Origin: Sclerodactyla briareus
Taxonomy: Eukaryota; Echinodermata; Holothuroidea; Dendrochirotida; Sclerodactylidae
Direction: 5' to 3'
Assembly (NCBI GenBank): GCA_026419785.1
Contig: JAODTK010003865.1
Span: 62,001 to 126,000, forward strand
Length of the DNA stretch: 64,000 bases
Part shown: piece after piece, positions 24,395-35,599 of the stretch
How the letters are laid out: each line of letters opens with the position of its first letter
How positions within the stretch are numbered: the first letter of the stretch is position 1
The notes under the pieces: model-generated
Told to the model about the DNA's origin: nothing
Databases searched by the model: none
Seen by the model: the letters and a program-made list of their open reading frames with translations, nothing else
Program-made: the position numbers and the translations under genes

Positions 24395-25045
24395 GGGGGG
24401 GGGGGAATGCTTTGATATAGATGGGAGCAACCCTGAATAGATTCCCGCGAAGATCCGTCCCATATTGTTGGCGAAATATTTACAGAAGACATTCAATGAC
24501 TTTCACAATACCGAAAATGAGAATTTACCGAAGGAAAAGAATGATGCATTATGATTTGAGCCAAAAATGACCGAAGCATGTCTATGAGTTCGGAAAACTA
24601 TGGACTCATTCAAATAGGGAAATAAAAAAAAAAATATCCATTGCCCGAAAAACTATCAGCGCACTGCCCGAAATTTTGCTGAAATATTTGGCTGGGCTGC
24701 AGCCCCCCCAGCCCCGCCTCCTACGCCCATGATCTAACATATGCCAAAACTTGGTTGGAGGTTGTCTAAACACAATTCAAATCAGACTCATACATTGATT
24801 TTCCAGCAGGCATAGCCGTTTCCCGTAATTCAGTAAAAGAGAGAATGATCGATGCGCATTCAACGTTGACGTCGCACCGCCCACTAGTCCCCGCCCCTGA
24901 TTCAGCCCGACAGCGAGCGGAACGAAGTTGCACAGGTGTTTTTTTTTTAGGCAAATGCACCGATTAGTTAAAGGTCATTCTGCACATGAATGAATGAGGC
25001 TGATACAAGGTGAAGTCAAACGCCTGTTTCAACAGGCTAGTCGAG
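24395..25045 (+). repeat. Dispersed repeat module 2
   Basis: A direct copy lies at 32985-33530. Shared runs include GATGGGAGCAACCCTGAATAG, CAATACCGAAAATGAGA, GGCATAGCCGTTTCCCGTAAT (one change), TTGACGT-GCACCGCCCAC, GATTCAGC-TGACAG and AGGCAAAT-CAC-GATT-GTTAAAGG. It ends in a small hairpin (GCCTGTTTCAACAGGC, 25023-25038) that is also present, diverged, at 33509-33524. Confidence 0.7.
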
Positions 25046-25505
25046 CGCACGCGGCCCAGCTCCATGACCATGTTCGTGTTGCCCGCGATGGCGTGAACTG
25101 ATTAAATAATTGAAGCGCGCCATCAGTTCTGTTGAGGACAACAACGCCAAAAGACAACAACAGCGCTAAAGACAACAAACGCCGAAGACAACAACAACGC
25201 CAAAAGACAACAACAGCGCTAAAGACAACAACGCCAGAGACAACAACGCCAGAAGACAACAACAACGCCAAAGACAACAACGCCAAAAGACAACAACAAC
25301 GCCAGAAGACAACAACAACGCCAAAAGACAACAACGCCAAAGACAACAACGCCAAAAGACAACAACAACGCCAAAAGACAACAACAGCGCTGAAGACAAC
25401 AACACCAAAAGACAACAACGCCAAAGACAACAACGCCAAAAGACAACAACGCCAAAAGACAACAACGCCAAAGACAACAACGACACTGAGACAACAAGAC
25501 TCATT
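25034..25505. repeat. Right inverted arm of foldback element
   Basis: About twenty-one GACAACAACGCCAAA-type units of 15-18 bp (25132-25500), with variants GCGCTAAA and GCCAGA, preceded by the inner unique arm segment. The unit lengths give long accidental open frames in several frames on both strands. These repeat peptides are not genes. Confidence 0.75.
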
Positions 25506-25691
25506 GCCCTTTCGGCGTTCCATAGTACGATACTGACTGAAGTCGGTGGGGGAGTGGAAGTTCGTTCTACAGTCGTGGAGTTGTCCGACGGAACACAGAT
25601 AGGCTACAGCAGAGGAGAATGTCCCCCACCCCGGACACTGGAATTTGAGGATTTCAAATACAGTAACTACGTCAGGGAATTATGGACCTGA
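25505..25691 (+). other. Open stretch without start codon, unknown
   Basis: About 60 codons stay open without ATG, from the edge of the foldback arm to a TGA at 25689-25691. The product has a balanced, protein-like composition, with runs such as VEVRSTVVELSDGTQIGYSR and TLEFEDFKYSNYVRELWT. No family was recognised. No good splice acceptor is visible at the left edge, so it may be a broken host exon cut by the element, or chance. Confidence 0.25.
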
Positions 25692-25699
25692 CGCCGGCA

Positions 25700-28100
25700 A
25701 ACTACTGCCGATACCGTGGAGGAGACTGATTCATCACTTGTCTGTCGTGAAGGAGTTGGTTTGGTACAGAACATCGTCGTGACGAAACTGACGTAAGTGT
25801 TCCCAATCGGCCCGCAATAAAGGCTACGGGGAAAATGAAATTTGAAAGTCGGTCTTCAAAAAGTAGGTCGATCCCGAACAGCTCTCCCACACCCTATGGA
25901 AATGTGCGTAGGCCTAGGTCTATATACACCCGGCCCCTGAGTGGGTGTACCTCCCATCAACCATCCGCCCCCCCCCCCCCCTCCCCCACTCGGCCGTATA
26001 CTGTGCCTACCCGCTGAATATCGTTTCAAGAAGTTCAATTCGTCAAAGTAAGCTAATGATAGGACTGATTTGTATGTTGCCAATTTCACAAAATGAGGCT
26101 TTAGAAAAGATTGTTACCAGAGGCGTTTTATAACTTCAAAAATGCTATTTCATAATTACAAAACTAGATATATACGTTTGAACTTTTCATATTTTTTTTT
26201 TTAAATTGCTCCAAAAACCTTTAGCGACCAAACATTTACTCAAAACAGGTTTGGTTGAGCTAGTGATGTCGGAGTTTGTTAGATTATCGCTCGGCTTCCT
26301 TGGTCCGCTGTTACTCATAAATATCAAATAAAAAGAAATGTTACTAAACATTTTCTCAAAACGTTTTGTAAAACGTTTCATGCACGTTTTTTGCAACATG
26401 CATGTTACTCAACAAACACGTTTTTCATAATCCTGGCGAAACCTCTTCAGACTGTTTTGATAAAACGTTTAAAACGTTTTTGTGTTTGCTGTGATTCAAC
26501 TATGTGGTCATTACACCGTCATCATTGGCGCACGACTACTATTGGGTCACCGATGACATGTGCACTACGTAATCGGCAGTGTCAACTGTTACGCATATAT
26601 GCATTATGGCAGTTCTAATAGTAAGTTTAGTTCCCCACCCCGATCAAAATCATTCCCACCCTGCCTCTTACTATCGCCCAAAATCTCAAAAATCAACACG
26701 CAATTCCCCCCCCCCCCCCCTCCTCCCCCCATCGCGATCTATTCCCAGACATGTTGTCATTTTGAATTTGATTGGGGTGTTTTTGTTTCCTTACTGGCAG
26801 TCTGGGAGTGTACTGATCCTTTTCTCTTACGAGAGCTCTCACTCTTCAAAAATTTTCCCTAATCCCCCCGGTGGCCAAGGGAGGTGTTTTGGGGTGAGGC
26901 CTGGGCAAACCTGGCCCCCAAAATCCAGGAGGGAAACACCCGTCGAATTAAAGAGGCTATAATCGAATACACGACATAACGTGTTTCCGTCCTAATAAAG
27001 GGACTAGGTTTGGGGAATACCTCTGACCCAATAAAAGGCAGAATCTTTTTCAAGAATTCGATTTGACACGAGAATTGTAGCGTTACTTGTTGCAGATAAG
27101 GAATCAACATTAGGTTACCCTTGCGTCGAATAGACATATTTCAGTACCCGCTGGATACGTGCATAGTAAATTAAGGGGCACACAAAGGCCCGAACTAATT
27201 ACTTCCTACTTCTTTACGTCTTCTCCACCAATTTCAATGTTTTTGGACCACCCTGATCCCCCTTCGCTGCGATTGCCCCCGGCCGGCTTCGCATCGGTCC
27301 CCCATCGTTGCCTTTTCCAGTCCCGTTTGTGTGCGTTAAGGACAACTTGAGCGGCGTGCATATATATATGGGCCCCAACGATACTTCCCGTTCAATGTCG
27401 CGTTAGTTTGTAGCCATCATATTGAGGGCAACTCCCCAGACCCGGTGAGAAACCTTATTCAGTGTGCCACCCAACTAGTCTTTCGTCCATGAATCATCCT
27501 GCTAAAAATTAAGTACCAACGAACCCTCTGGCCAACATCGAAGTGTTATCTTTGGTTGATCCGAATTCTATATAGGGTCCCAACCCCGGGGGTCAACATT
27601 GTGAGCATGTGTGGATGTGATGTGTCAGGTTCCCGCACCGCTGGGGACAGATTATACGTGCAAAGCAGGATGCCAATATAGTGGGTGGCGCCAAACGACC
27701 CGAGAACGTAGTGATCATATGTGGTAACCCAGGATCACTGAAGGTGGCTATTCCGGGGTCTCAAATGAAGATAAACCAACACCTAATTGACCCATGATCG
27801 GAGTGTTAATATCACATCAGCGCTTTAATTTAGGCATGGGCGTCGATCCTGGGGAGAAAGGGACCGCCCCCCACTTTTCGAAGACTGAAGGGGGACATCG
27901 TATCAAATCACCCCTTACCCACCCCAACCACCTACCCGTACGCCTCCTCCCTGCCCCCCACTTCTCCTTTGATCATCGATCGATGACGGGCACGAAATTA
28001 CATGTGCGTTTACACACGTATTCGTAAGTGTCTGTGTGGGATGAAAGTATTGAGAAAGCATCCATCCTCACAAGACGCACAGTAGCCTTTGTCTCCGAAC
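25700..28100. other. Non-coding stretch
   Basis: No supported gene. It contains C-runs (25965-25985, 26705-26730), an AAACGTTTT-rich palindromic patch (26340-26490) and a segment at 27830-27900 resembling the start of repeat module 1 (GGGCGTCGATCC, CCCCACTTTTCGAA). Open frames are short and of unremarkable composition. Confidence 0.4.
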
Positions 28101-28114
28101 CTGATTTCCAAAAT

Positions 28115-28740
28115 TTTTATTTGAAAATAAAGGTATATTCACAATAAAATGCCCTTTGATTATAACATTTGGCATACAAGGCGTATGAGGAGTCAGACTG
28201 CTCAAACACTTATGGAAGTTAAAGCAGTTTTGCAGATCTTAAGCAAAACCCGCCTGGGCAATAATAGGCACAATTCAGGCAGACAGGCCTACCAAGAGGA
28301 AAAATGCCCACAATGTCAGCAGATTGCCGATTTCTCTTGTCGAAAGCCCGATGAAATTTCCTACGACGCGCGCAGTCGATCTGTACCTCCTGTTTCTATA
28401 GTGTCTTGTTGACAATGCATTTCTTAAGGCCTTTCTAGCTGAATATGAATTTTTTGCAAGTTTTCTCACGCAGAAACATAAGTTTATTCTATTTAAAACA
28501 TGAAAATAAAGGTAGATTCACCTATAAAATGCCTTTGATTATAACATTTGGCATACAAGGCGTATGAGGAGTCAGACTGCTCCAACACCTTATGGAAGTT
28601 AAAGCAAATTTGCAGATCTTAAGCACCGCCTTGGCCAATAATAGGCAGCATTCCCGCATACATGCCTGCCAAAGAGGGAAAATTCCCAAATGTCCCACAG
28701 ATTGCCGATTTCTCTTTCGAAAGCCCGATGAATGAACAAA
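28115..28740 (+). repeat. Tandem duplication, period about 370 bp
   Basis: Two direct copies, 28115-28375 and 28500-28740, share long exact runs: TTGATTATAACATTTGGCAT, ACAAGGCGTATGAGGAGTCA, TGCAGATCTTAAGCA, GATTGCCGATTTCTC and CGAAAGCCCGATGAA. The first copy has an open frame (28149-28412) with a CPQC motif, but the second copy's frame is broken. The duplicated piece is more likely a repeat than a gene. Confidence 0.7.
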
Positions 28741-28749
28741 AGTTTGTCA

Positions 28750-29660
28750 ATCTTGTCATGTTTGGACGTTGTGGGCTTTAGTCCCGAATTCTAGAGGCCA
28801 AGATACATAGCTGTCAATAGGCGCTACCTGAACAATATTGTCTGCCTTCATGCATATTACGCCTTCAGTCTTTTAGCATACTTTAGGAATACATTCCAGA
28901 TATTATCGCACATTCACCTTGCCACATTCACACCTCTTCACTCAACTGCTGACATCGGCGGAACTCAAGGTGGGTCAGTGAGGGTGTCTACTCCTCCATA
29001 AAACCCTTCCCGTTTCCCCAAGCCCTCCTTTTTTTCCTGTGTCCAAGAAATATGCAAGAATTTCGGCCGTTTCGGTATCCGATAGTGTTTCGCTGTCAGT
29101 ATTGTAGACAACGTGGCACGATAGCTATGAGATCCGTGCAACATATTTTTATTTAGTGGCAATTTTTCGCAGCTCTGTGACTAATTTTTAAGAATAGCTT
29201 CCGAGACTAGTCAGCTGAAGGCTCGATATACGATGCAACTCTAATTGAGGAATATTATATCTGTCATTTCGATTCAACAAAAAAAAAAACACTGGCGTGG
29301 CCCATGGTTCTTCAAACGAGACAGCACAATAACAAAGAAAAGAAATTTAGAAATATATTTCCTACATTGTAATGGCGCTATGTAGGACAGAATATGGTGA
29401 GTTACCGAAACCCAGGCAAGAGATGTGTCCCTTCTAGCGAAGATGATAAACATTTTTTGAATCATAGGCTGTACAGGAAACAGTGCGAAATTAGCACCAT
29501 TGCTTTTTGTGTGTTCTACTTTCATGGATTGCAACAAATTCGAACAACTTTGTAATATTCAGTCAAAATATCCGCGAGCATCGTATAGCTGGATTTGCAC
29601 CTAAGGCCAAAACTTTTTAAAGGGGAAGGGTTAAACCCAAGCCCCCTCACCGCGCCCTAA
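28750..29660. other. Non-coding stretch
   Basis: No feature recognised beyond a short A-run at 29278-29290. Open frames on both strands are short and without family resemblance. Confidence 0.35.
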
Positions 29661-29679
29661 TAACTGTTACCTCCCCCTC

Positions 29680-30675
29680 CTCGCCAATTTCCAGTATACG
29701 TCACTGCTGCCGACAGTTTTCGGAGATGAGAAATTCGGGCAAAAAAATGACAATAATTCGGGAAATTGGAACAGGAAAAAAAGTGAAGGGACGCCTAAGA
29801 TGTCTGCTGACTGGCTTGAATTTTCATCGAATGCGCCGAAAACCTGCAATCTTTTTCGCGTGCTCCGCTGCGGTGCTGTTTTTCTGTCCGTTCTGATCAC
29901 GCACACCATTTTCTGCCCTGAATTAGCTAAGATTTTTTTAATTGTCTCAAGTCCACTACTTCCAGGTGCAGACCCCATGTGAAGATCTGGGACCCCACTA
30001 GGGAGGTTGGAAAAACTGTGGGCCAAAGTCGAAGGATTTCCCATGTTGTCTTAATAATGGGTTTAAGTGTTTTTCGGGAGCGCAATGGCGTTTTTTCTAC
30101 CGGCGTTGGTAAATCTGCTATGTAATGATTCGAATCATTTCGTTCACCCACTAATTTTCAGAAGCCTTGGAGAAAATGCCCTCCATTTTTTTCTGAAAAT
30201 TCTGGGCAAACCTTCATGGAAAAGTTGGGAAAAAAAGGGAAATTGGAAATGTGCCTGAATTTTCCAACAACAAAAATTCGCTGCTTCGCGCGCGCCTGGT
30301 ACTTTCGATGACGCCGGGACTTCAAGCAAAACATTCTGACTCCCAAATTGTAATGGTTCCGCCCTCCTATGGTTTTCCCCTTCGATCCCACCAGGATCGT
30401 CAATAGATCCCGATCCCTCGCGAACAAAGCCATAGTAGAAACGGTAATAAAAAGATGCAATATGTGATATGCCCAAGTAGGGCACATTGACAATTTTTTT
30501 TTCCTCAAAGCACACATGTCGATGATGGGTGCTATTGACCCGAAGATCAGAGGGTATGGAAGTTACATTTCTTTCCCTTCCAGCCCTAACCGTATGGTGG
30601 CGCTCCACTTAGATGGTAAATTGCATTTGAGTGTCCCCCCCACTTTTCAACGGATCGACGCCCGTGATCTAGGTT
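29680..30675 (-). repeat. Inverted copy of dispersed repeat module 1
   Basis: Reverse-complement relative of 23440-24275 (landmarks listed there). It extends further beyond the GGACTTGAGACAATT point, with about 270 bp (29680-29955) of similar A-rich, TTCGGG-containing sequence. No tandem-array arms flank this copy. Confidence 0.65.
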
Positions 30676-30909
30676 GTCTTTTCGTCGTGGTTACAGCCAG
30701 CCTCTTTCGTGTATAGGTTTAGGTTCATGTGTAATTATATCCCATTCCCTCTTAATTATATCCCCACATGGTTCTGTCTTCACTGGTTTCGTGCTACGCG
30801 ACACATCTCCCCTCCAACCCATTGTCGGATTGACTTGAAAAACTTGCACTCATGTTATAGGATAAAATCTCGGATATGAGTTCGAAAGTAGTGTCGCCGC
30901 ACCACCGCT

Positions 30910-31265
30910 GGTGGGAGGCCAGCTTGGATTTTCACGCGAAGAAACCTTTTTTATCGTGATTTGCCACGTTCGAGAACATGGCGATGTTTTGGGACGAACT
31001 TTCGTTTTCGCCCCATGGACCCCACCGCAGCCATTTGAGATTACGGACGGAAGATATTTTCACGATTTGCATGTTTTGGAACATCGATATTGTTTTGGCC
31101 GATCAACTTTTGTTTTCAAGTCGCCCAGGGGACCCCACACGGGCAGTTGAGGGTTGGGGGGGGGGGGTTGGGTTACGGAACTTTTTCATCGCAGATTTTG
31201 CACATTTTGAACGTCATCGCGACATCTTGAACAACTTCGAAGTTGTCTGCAACTTACTTACAAAA
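30910..31265 (+). repeat. Tandem repeat, about 120-bp unit, three copies
   Basis: Units near 30915, 31030 and 31155 share the order: TTTTTC/TTTTTATCG-GATTTG-CA-GTT-GAACAT-G, then GAACTTTCGTTTTC or CAACTTTTGTTTTC, then GGACCCCAC. The third copy is truncated after GAACGTCATCGCGACATCTTG. The array keeps one frame open over three units, which reflects unit length rather than a gene. Confidence 0.55.
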
Positions 31266-32069
31266 AATTGGCCCGTCAAACATGAACGACCCTTAGGCCA
31301 TAGCAAACGTTCGACAAAACTTCGCACACCAACAACTCAGGCTCGTGGTACTCGTCCCCCACAGACGAATGAGATTGACATAGTCGCATAGCTTTATAGT
31401 CGTCTCTTCTCCTAAAGTTGCAAGTAGTGTTGTGTTGTTTGGTTCTTTTGTTAGCTGTCGTAGTGTTGTTTCTTAGATGAGTCATTGGCATTGGGCCCGT
31501 TTCTGGTCAGGTTAGAAGCACTTCTTCTGTGGAAGCAGAACAATGGTACTCAAATAGTAATTATCCCTCGAACTCCAATGGGGTTGCCGTTCTAACTCAA
31601 TTGCTAACTTATATGAGGTTATTCCAGTGAATTGAGACCATGAACATATTGTGTGATTGAGACTCCAATATTACCACAAAATATTTCTTTCCAGAATAAT
31701 TGTGTTGAACGATATATTTAGCAAGTATACATGATTCTATAATGCTGTCGTCAGTATTAACAGAGAAATAACTGTGTCAGCAAGTAGATTACGTCAATTG
31801 TCCACCCGATTCTATAGTTCGATCGCGAGTTTCACTGGATGATAAGTCAACACAGGTAACACTATTTCAGGCAGTTCAGTAAAGAGTACCTGGTATTTCA
31901 GTAGGTATGGATTGTTTCAGAGAGAACTCTTGTTTAAAATTGAGCCTCGAAGATAATTCGACCTCGCCTAACATTCACACCACAACACCGTCAGCATACG
32001 GTACCACTGTAGCTACAGTACAACCAGTTTTCACGCGACAGCTCAACTCCATTGCACTGGTGGGTGGGG

Positions 32070-32215
32070 TCTATTGAGCCGAGTACCGGGTTAATAACGC
32101 GAGCATCGTCTAATATTGAGTCGGAAATCGGGTCAATAACGCGAGCATTCCCTACCATAGAGCCGAATACCGGGTCGCGAGCAGCTCCTACTATTGAGCA
32201 TGATGCGCTTCTAGT
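32070..32215 (+). repeat. Short tandem repeat, about 50-bp unit
   Basis: Three copies of a unit beginning TTGAGCCGAGTACCGGG or a variant, followed by TTAATAACGCGAGCA (32070, 32117, 32157). The third has lost the AATAACG part. Confidence 0.65.
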
Positions 32216-32249
32216 TTGAGGCATTCGAGCGCGTTATTTCCGCTCACTC

Positions 32250-32611
32250 ATTAGCCTTTTCGCAAATAGCATGTTGCGGTGCATTGTGGGATAGTCTCGA
32301 TGCATGCTGGATACTTCAGGGCCGCCCATTTGCTGTTGTTACGCCTTTATCTGGAAACTGTGGGACATTTCAAGTATCGTCCTAATGGTCCCTGTCTCTT
32401 ATTCTCTCAATACTTAGTCACTCGTTGTTCCGGTGATCATTTTTTACAAATTGTCGTGATGATTAGATCGGTCCACTCAATCTGCTAATCTCGAGAGACA
32501 ATAAATCAGTTCCTACCTGAAACTCTCATTTGGCCTTCCATAGATTGCCTACTTTGCCCCCTGAGCTGGACCACAATGCATTGCGAGAAGCTATTTGCGA
32601 AAAGGTCTATT
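32250..32611. mobile_element. MITE with about 40-bp inverted ends
   Basis: Left CCTTTTCGCAAATAGC (32255-32270), then TTGCGGTGCATTGTGG. Right end inverted: CCACAATGCATTGCGAGAAG (32571-32590), then GCTATTTGCGAAAAGG (32590-32605). The inverted similarity spans about 40 bp per end. The element is about 360 bp with no coding frame. Possible 8-bp flanks (CTCATTAG and TCTATTGG) match poorly, so the superfamily is left open. Confidence 0.65.
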
Positions 32612-32984
32612 GGAGTGTTTCAAGGGCGCAACCACATGTGGAAAGATAAAGAACAAATCGGGGGGCGGGGGGTGAAAAAGCAGAATGATAAATTGCCTGT
32701 TAAAAAATGGGAGAGGAGGGGGTCAGACTGACTAACCCTCACTTGACCATTCTAACTCATAGGGGAAAGTGTGACGGTAGCACCATATCACCCTATTAAT
32801 TTTCTAGCCTGCTAAAGCATCACAATATAGAGAAGCCTTTCCTAGAATAGAGGGGGCTCTAACTCGTTAGGATAATTCCACGGTCGATATTACCAACATA
32901 TCATCTGCAGGACTTGTTTGACAAATCCCAAAAATTGGGATTTTGCAGTCATTCATCAGTCAGTCATCAGTAGCACACAGGCCT

Positions 32985-33530
32985 TGATATGGATGGGAGC
33001 AACCCTGAATAGAGTCCGCGAAAAAATCGCCCATATTTTGGTCATGAATATTTACAGATATTTACAATAACTTTTACAATACCGAAAATGAGACTTTATC
33101 CGAAGCAACTGGGTTTAGCTCTGGTCACATGCGTATTGCTCGTGTTTGGTTATCGCCGCACAAGTCAAAAAATATGACTCCTTCAAATGGGGAATTAAAG
33201 AAGAATATCCATTTAACATATGCCAAAATTAGGTTGGATGTTTTCTGAACAATTCCAAATCATATACAATGGAGTAACTTTCCAGCAGGCATGGCTGTTT
33301 CCCGTAATTTAGTGAAAGAAAGAATGTCCGATTGCGCAATCATCGTTGACGTTGCACCGCCCACGTATCCCGCCCATGATTCAGCTTGACAGTGAGCTGA
33401 ACGAAGTCGCACGGCGTTTGTTTAGGCAAATCACTGATTGGTTAAAGGGTCATCCTGCACATATTAGTGAAATGAGCTGATACGAGGTGATTGAACAAAG
33501 TCAAACAGCCTGTTTTCACAGGCTATTTAA
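32985..33530 (+). repeat. Second copy of dispersed repeat module 2
   Basis: Direct relative of 24395-25045, ending at the hairpin AGCCTGTTTTCACAGGCT (33508-33525). Unlike the first copy it has no tandem-array arm after the hairpin. This places a module boundary at the hairpin. Confidence 0.65.
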
Positions 33531-33539
33531 TTTTTTTGG

Positions 33540-34335
33540 CCCATTAAGGTGGCAATAGATAAACAAAGGGGTAACGTGCCTTGTTGGTGTGTGCATATGT
33601 CGGTTCACCCGGCTGCCTGGGCTTTGTTTCCTTTTTTTCTGATTTGTTCCATGTCCCATCCCCCCTAACCTCATTCTTGTTTCCAGAACCCGGCTGGCGG
33701 GTTCCGGAAACAGAACATTTCTGCAAGACGTTCCACATGCTGAATATCGGAGGTCAAATCGGTATAGTAATGTACGAGTGCGACACATACATACTGCATG
33801 GGACTAGTACAAGTGGTCTAGTTAAAGAATGTGTATATTAGGCCAAGTAAAAAAAAAAAATAGTTTCTCGTCCTAACTTTGCTGAAAGTTGGGCGTGAGG
33901 GCCTTTTTTTTTTTTTTTTTTGCTCTCAGAAGTCCAGCAATACCCATAGTTAGTCTGTATTCGGGTACAGGCAGTTCTGGAGGAATTGAGCATGAGGCTT
34001 CTTTTTTTTCTTTTTTTTCTCTGAGGTTATACCCCCTAGTGGCCAGAAAGCCATCCCAAAATGTTCCATACAGAGTTTTCATGGCATCAGTAGTAAGCTT
34101 TTTCCTTAAACCATATTTTGAAGAAGTATCAAGTGGAATTGTCAAAAAAAAAGAAATTTGACAATTATCTAAAAAAGCGTGCGGCGGGACGAGAACTGCT
34201 TTTTTTTTTTACTTGCCTTACAACCGTACAGTCATTATTCGTGTTCACCATATGCGGCTCACAGGCCTTCCTGCAGCTCTTACTGATTGTTGATGGCATC
34301 TGGGTGAATTAGAGCTTCTGCTAACGGTTATCTAC
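33540..34335. other. Non-coding stretch with homopolymers
   Basis: A- and T-runs at about 33849-33860, 33904-33921, 34001-34020, 34144-34153 and 34199-34210. No supported gene; the frames that cross the T-runs encode only Phe/Lys tracts. Confidence 0.4.
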
Positions 34336-34339
34336 AGTA

Positions 34340-35110
34340 CCCGGCTCGATAGCCACAAAATTGTGCTGGGTTGGGCCTATTGAGCCGGCTGCGGATCGGA
34401 TATGGACTTATTGTTATGGATCCGGCTGCTACAATAAAAGCAGTGACCACAACTACAAACAGAGGAACAGACACCCCTCACATCTTTACTGTTATGCCTA
34501 ATCTTTCACAACCACGCGCGCGAACAACACCAACACTGCAAAACGCAGTCAATGAGATCCACACCACTGTGTGTGAGCAATCCGCGATATCTTGGGGTAC
34601 GGGTGTACCTTCAGCACAAGTGACATATGAACACAAATGATCGGCAGCAAATCTGTGCGCAAAGCATTTGAAGAAATATTAGGTACTGTGGTCCAAGTTT
34701 GGGTTATATATATTATAGAATGCGGTACATAACACCAAATGGCATGGCCGTACTGCTATATCTGCAGCCTGGTCGAGAACACTCGTTCACTATTTGATGG
34801 CAGCCGGCTATATAGTCACCATTGTGCTGGGTACACCATTGTGCTGGGTACACCATTGTGCTGGGTGGGGCCTATTCATCCGGCTGCCAATCCAATATGA
34901 GCGGATGTTTGTGGAGCCGGCTGCTTTAATGAAAGCAGTGGTCACAACTGCAAACAGAGGAACAAAAAACCACCTCACACCTTGACTGTTTACTGTTATG
35001 CCTAATCTTTCACACAACCATGCGAAAAACACCGTGGTGTGCCGTGTGCAAAGATTTCTTGTTTGTCGCGTCCAGCACATTCAGCACACGTGGCACCACT
35101 GCTTGTTTGT
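34340..35110 (+). repeat. Tandem duplication, period about 490 bp
   Basis: Direct copies at about 34357-34540 and 34850-35035 share TTGTGCTGGGT-GGGCCTATT, CCGGCTGC, AAAGCAGTG-CACAACT, CAAACAGAGGAACA and TACTGTTATGCCTAATCTTT. The second copy is preceded by three short copies of ACCATTGTGCTGGGTAC (34819-34866). Confidence 0.7.
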
Positions 35111-35599
35111 TGATGTCATCAGAATTCACTCATTCCAAATTTGTTTTTAGCTAATGGTGGTGTGTAAAGGTTTGACATGCAGGACTGCAAGTGCTAGTTG
35201 AAACTGCTGTCAGCCAGAGGTGGCACCCCCATGAGACTACACTGTGCTCATCTGTCTGCAAGGTGATAAAAATGGGGATGTTCTTGTATTAATTCAATGA
35301 ACAAAATACATGATATATAGCTGATGTTCTGAAAAATGGTAGTCCTGCTTCTGTTAAACTGGTGTGAGTGGGAGGTGGCCAGGGGGACAGATCAGGTGGA
35401 ATTATTTGCATTGTTTGAGGAATTCTTTGATTACACTCTTCAGACAGTATTTTTGGCTCTGTTGCATTGCAATTTACAAATACATGGTCGTTGTTATGAT
35501 ATGTATGAACTCTGTCAATGACGACTCCAGAGACAGTACATGTACTCTGTTTGTGGGAAGGGTGATGTCACTAATGTGCAACTAACTGCAATTGCTATT

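Larger units (their letters stand above)
22946..25505. mobile_element. Foldback-type element with tandem-array inverted arms
   Basis: The left arm holds an array of GTTGTCTTTAGCGCT/GTTGTCTTCTGGC units of about 15-18 bp. The right arm holds the same array inverted (GACAACAACGCCAAA units). Inside the arrays the inverted similarity continues: TCTTCAACAGACTGAGGGCGC on the left against TCCTCAACAGAACTGATGGCGC in the complement of the right, then CGCGGGCA-CACG and CTAGCCTG. The arms therefore have an outer tandem domain and an inner unique domain, as in foldback elements and sea-urchin TU elements. The 1.7-kb interior lacks a transposase and consists of two dispersed-repeat modules. Confidence 0.65.

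Noticed and set aside
25029-25536. Long open frames of 90-160 codons on both strands (Thr/Asn/Asp-rich or Leu/Val/Cys-rich)
   Set aside because: They are translations of the tandem 15-18 bp units of the foldback arm. Several overlapping frames stay open only because most units lack stops.
30978-31391. 137-codon plus-strand open frame
   Set aside because: Much of it is three copies of a 120-bp tandem repeat whose length preserves the frame; no domain recognised.
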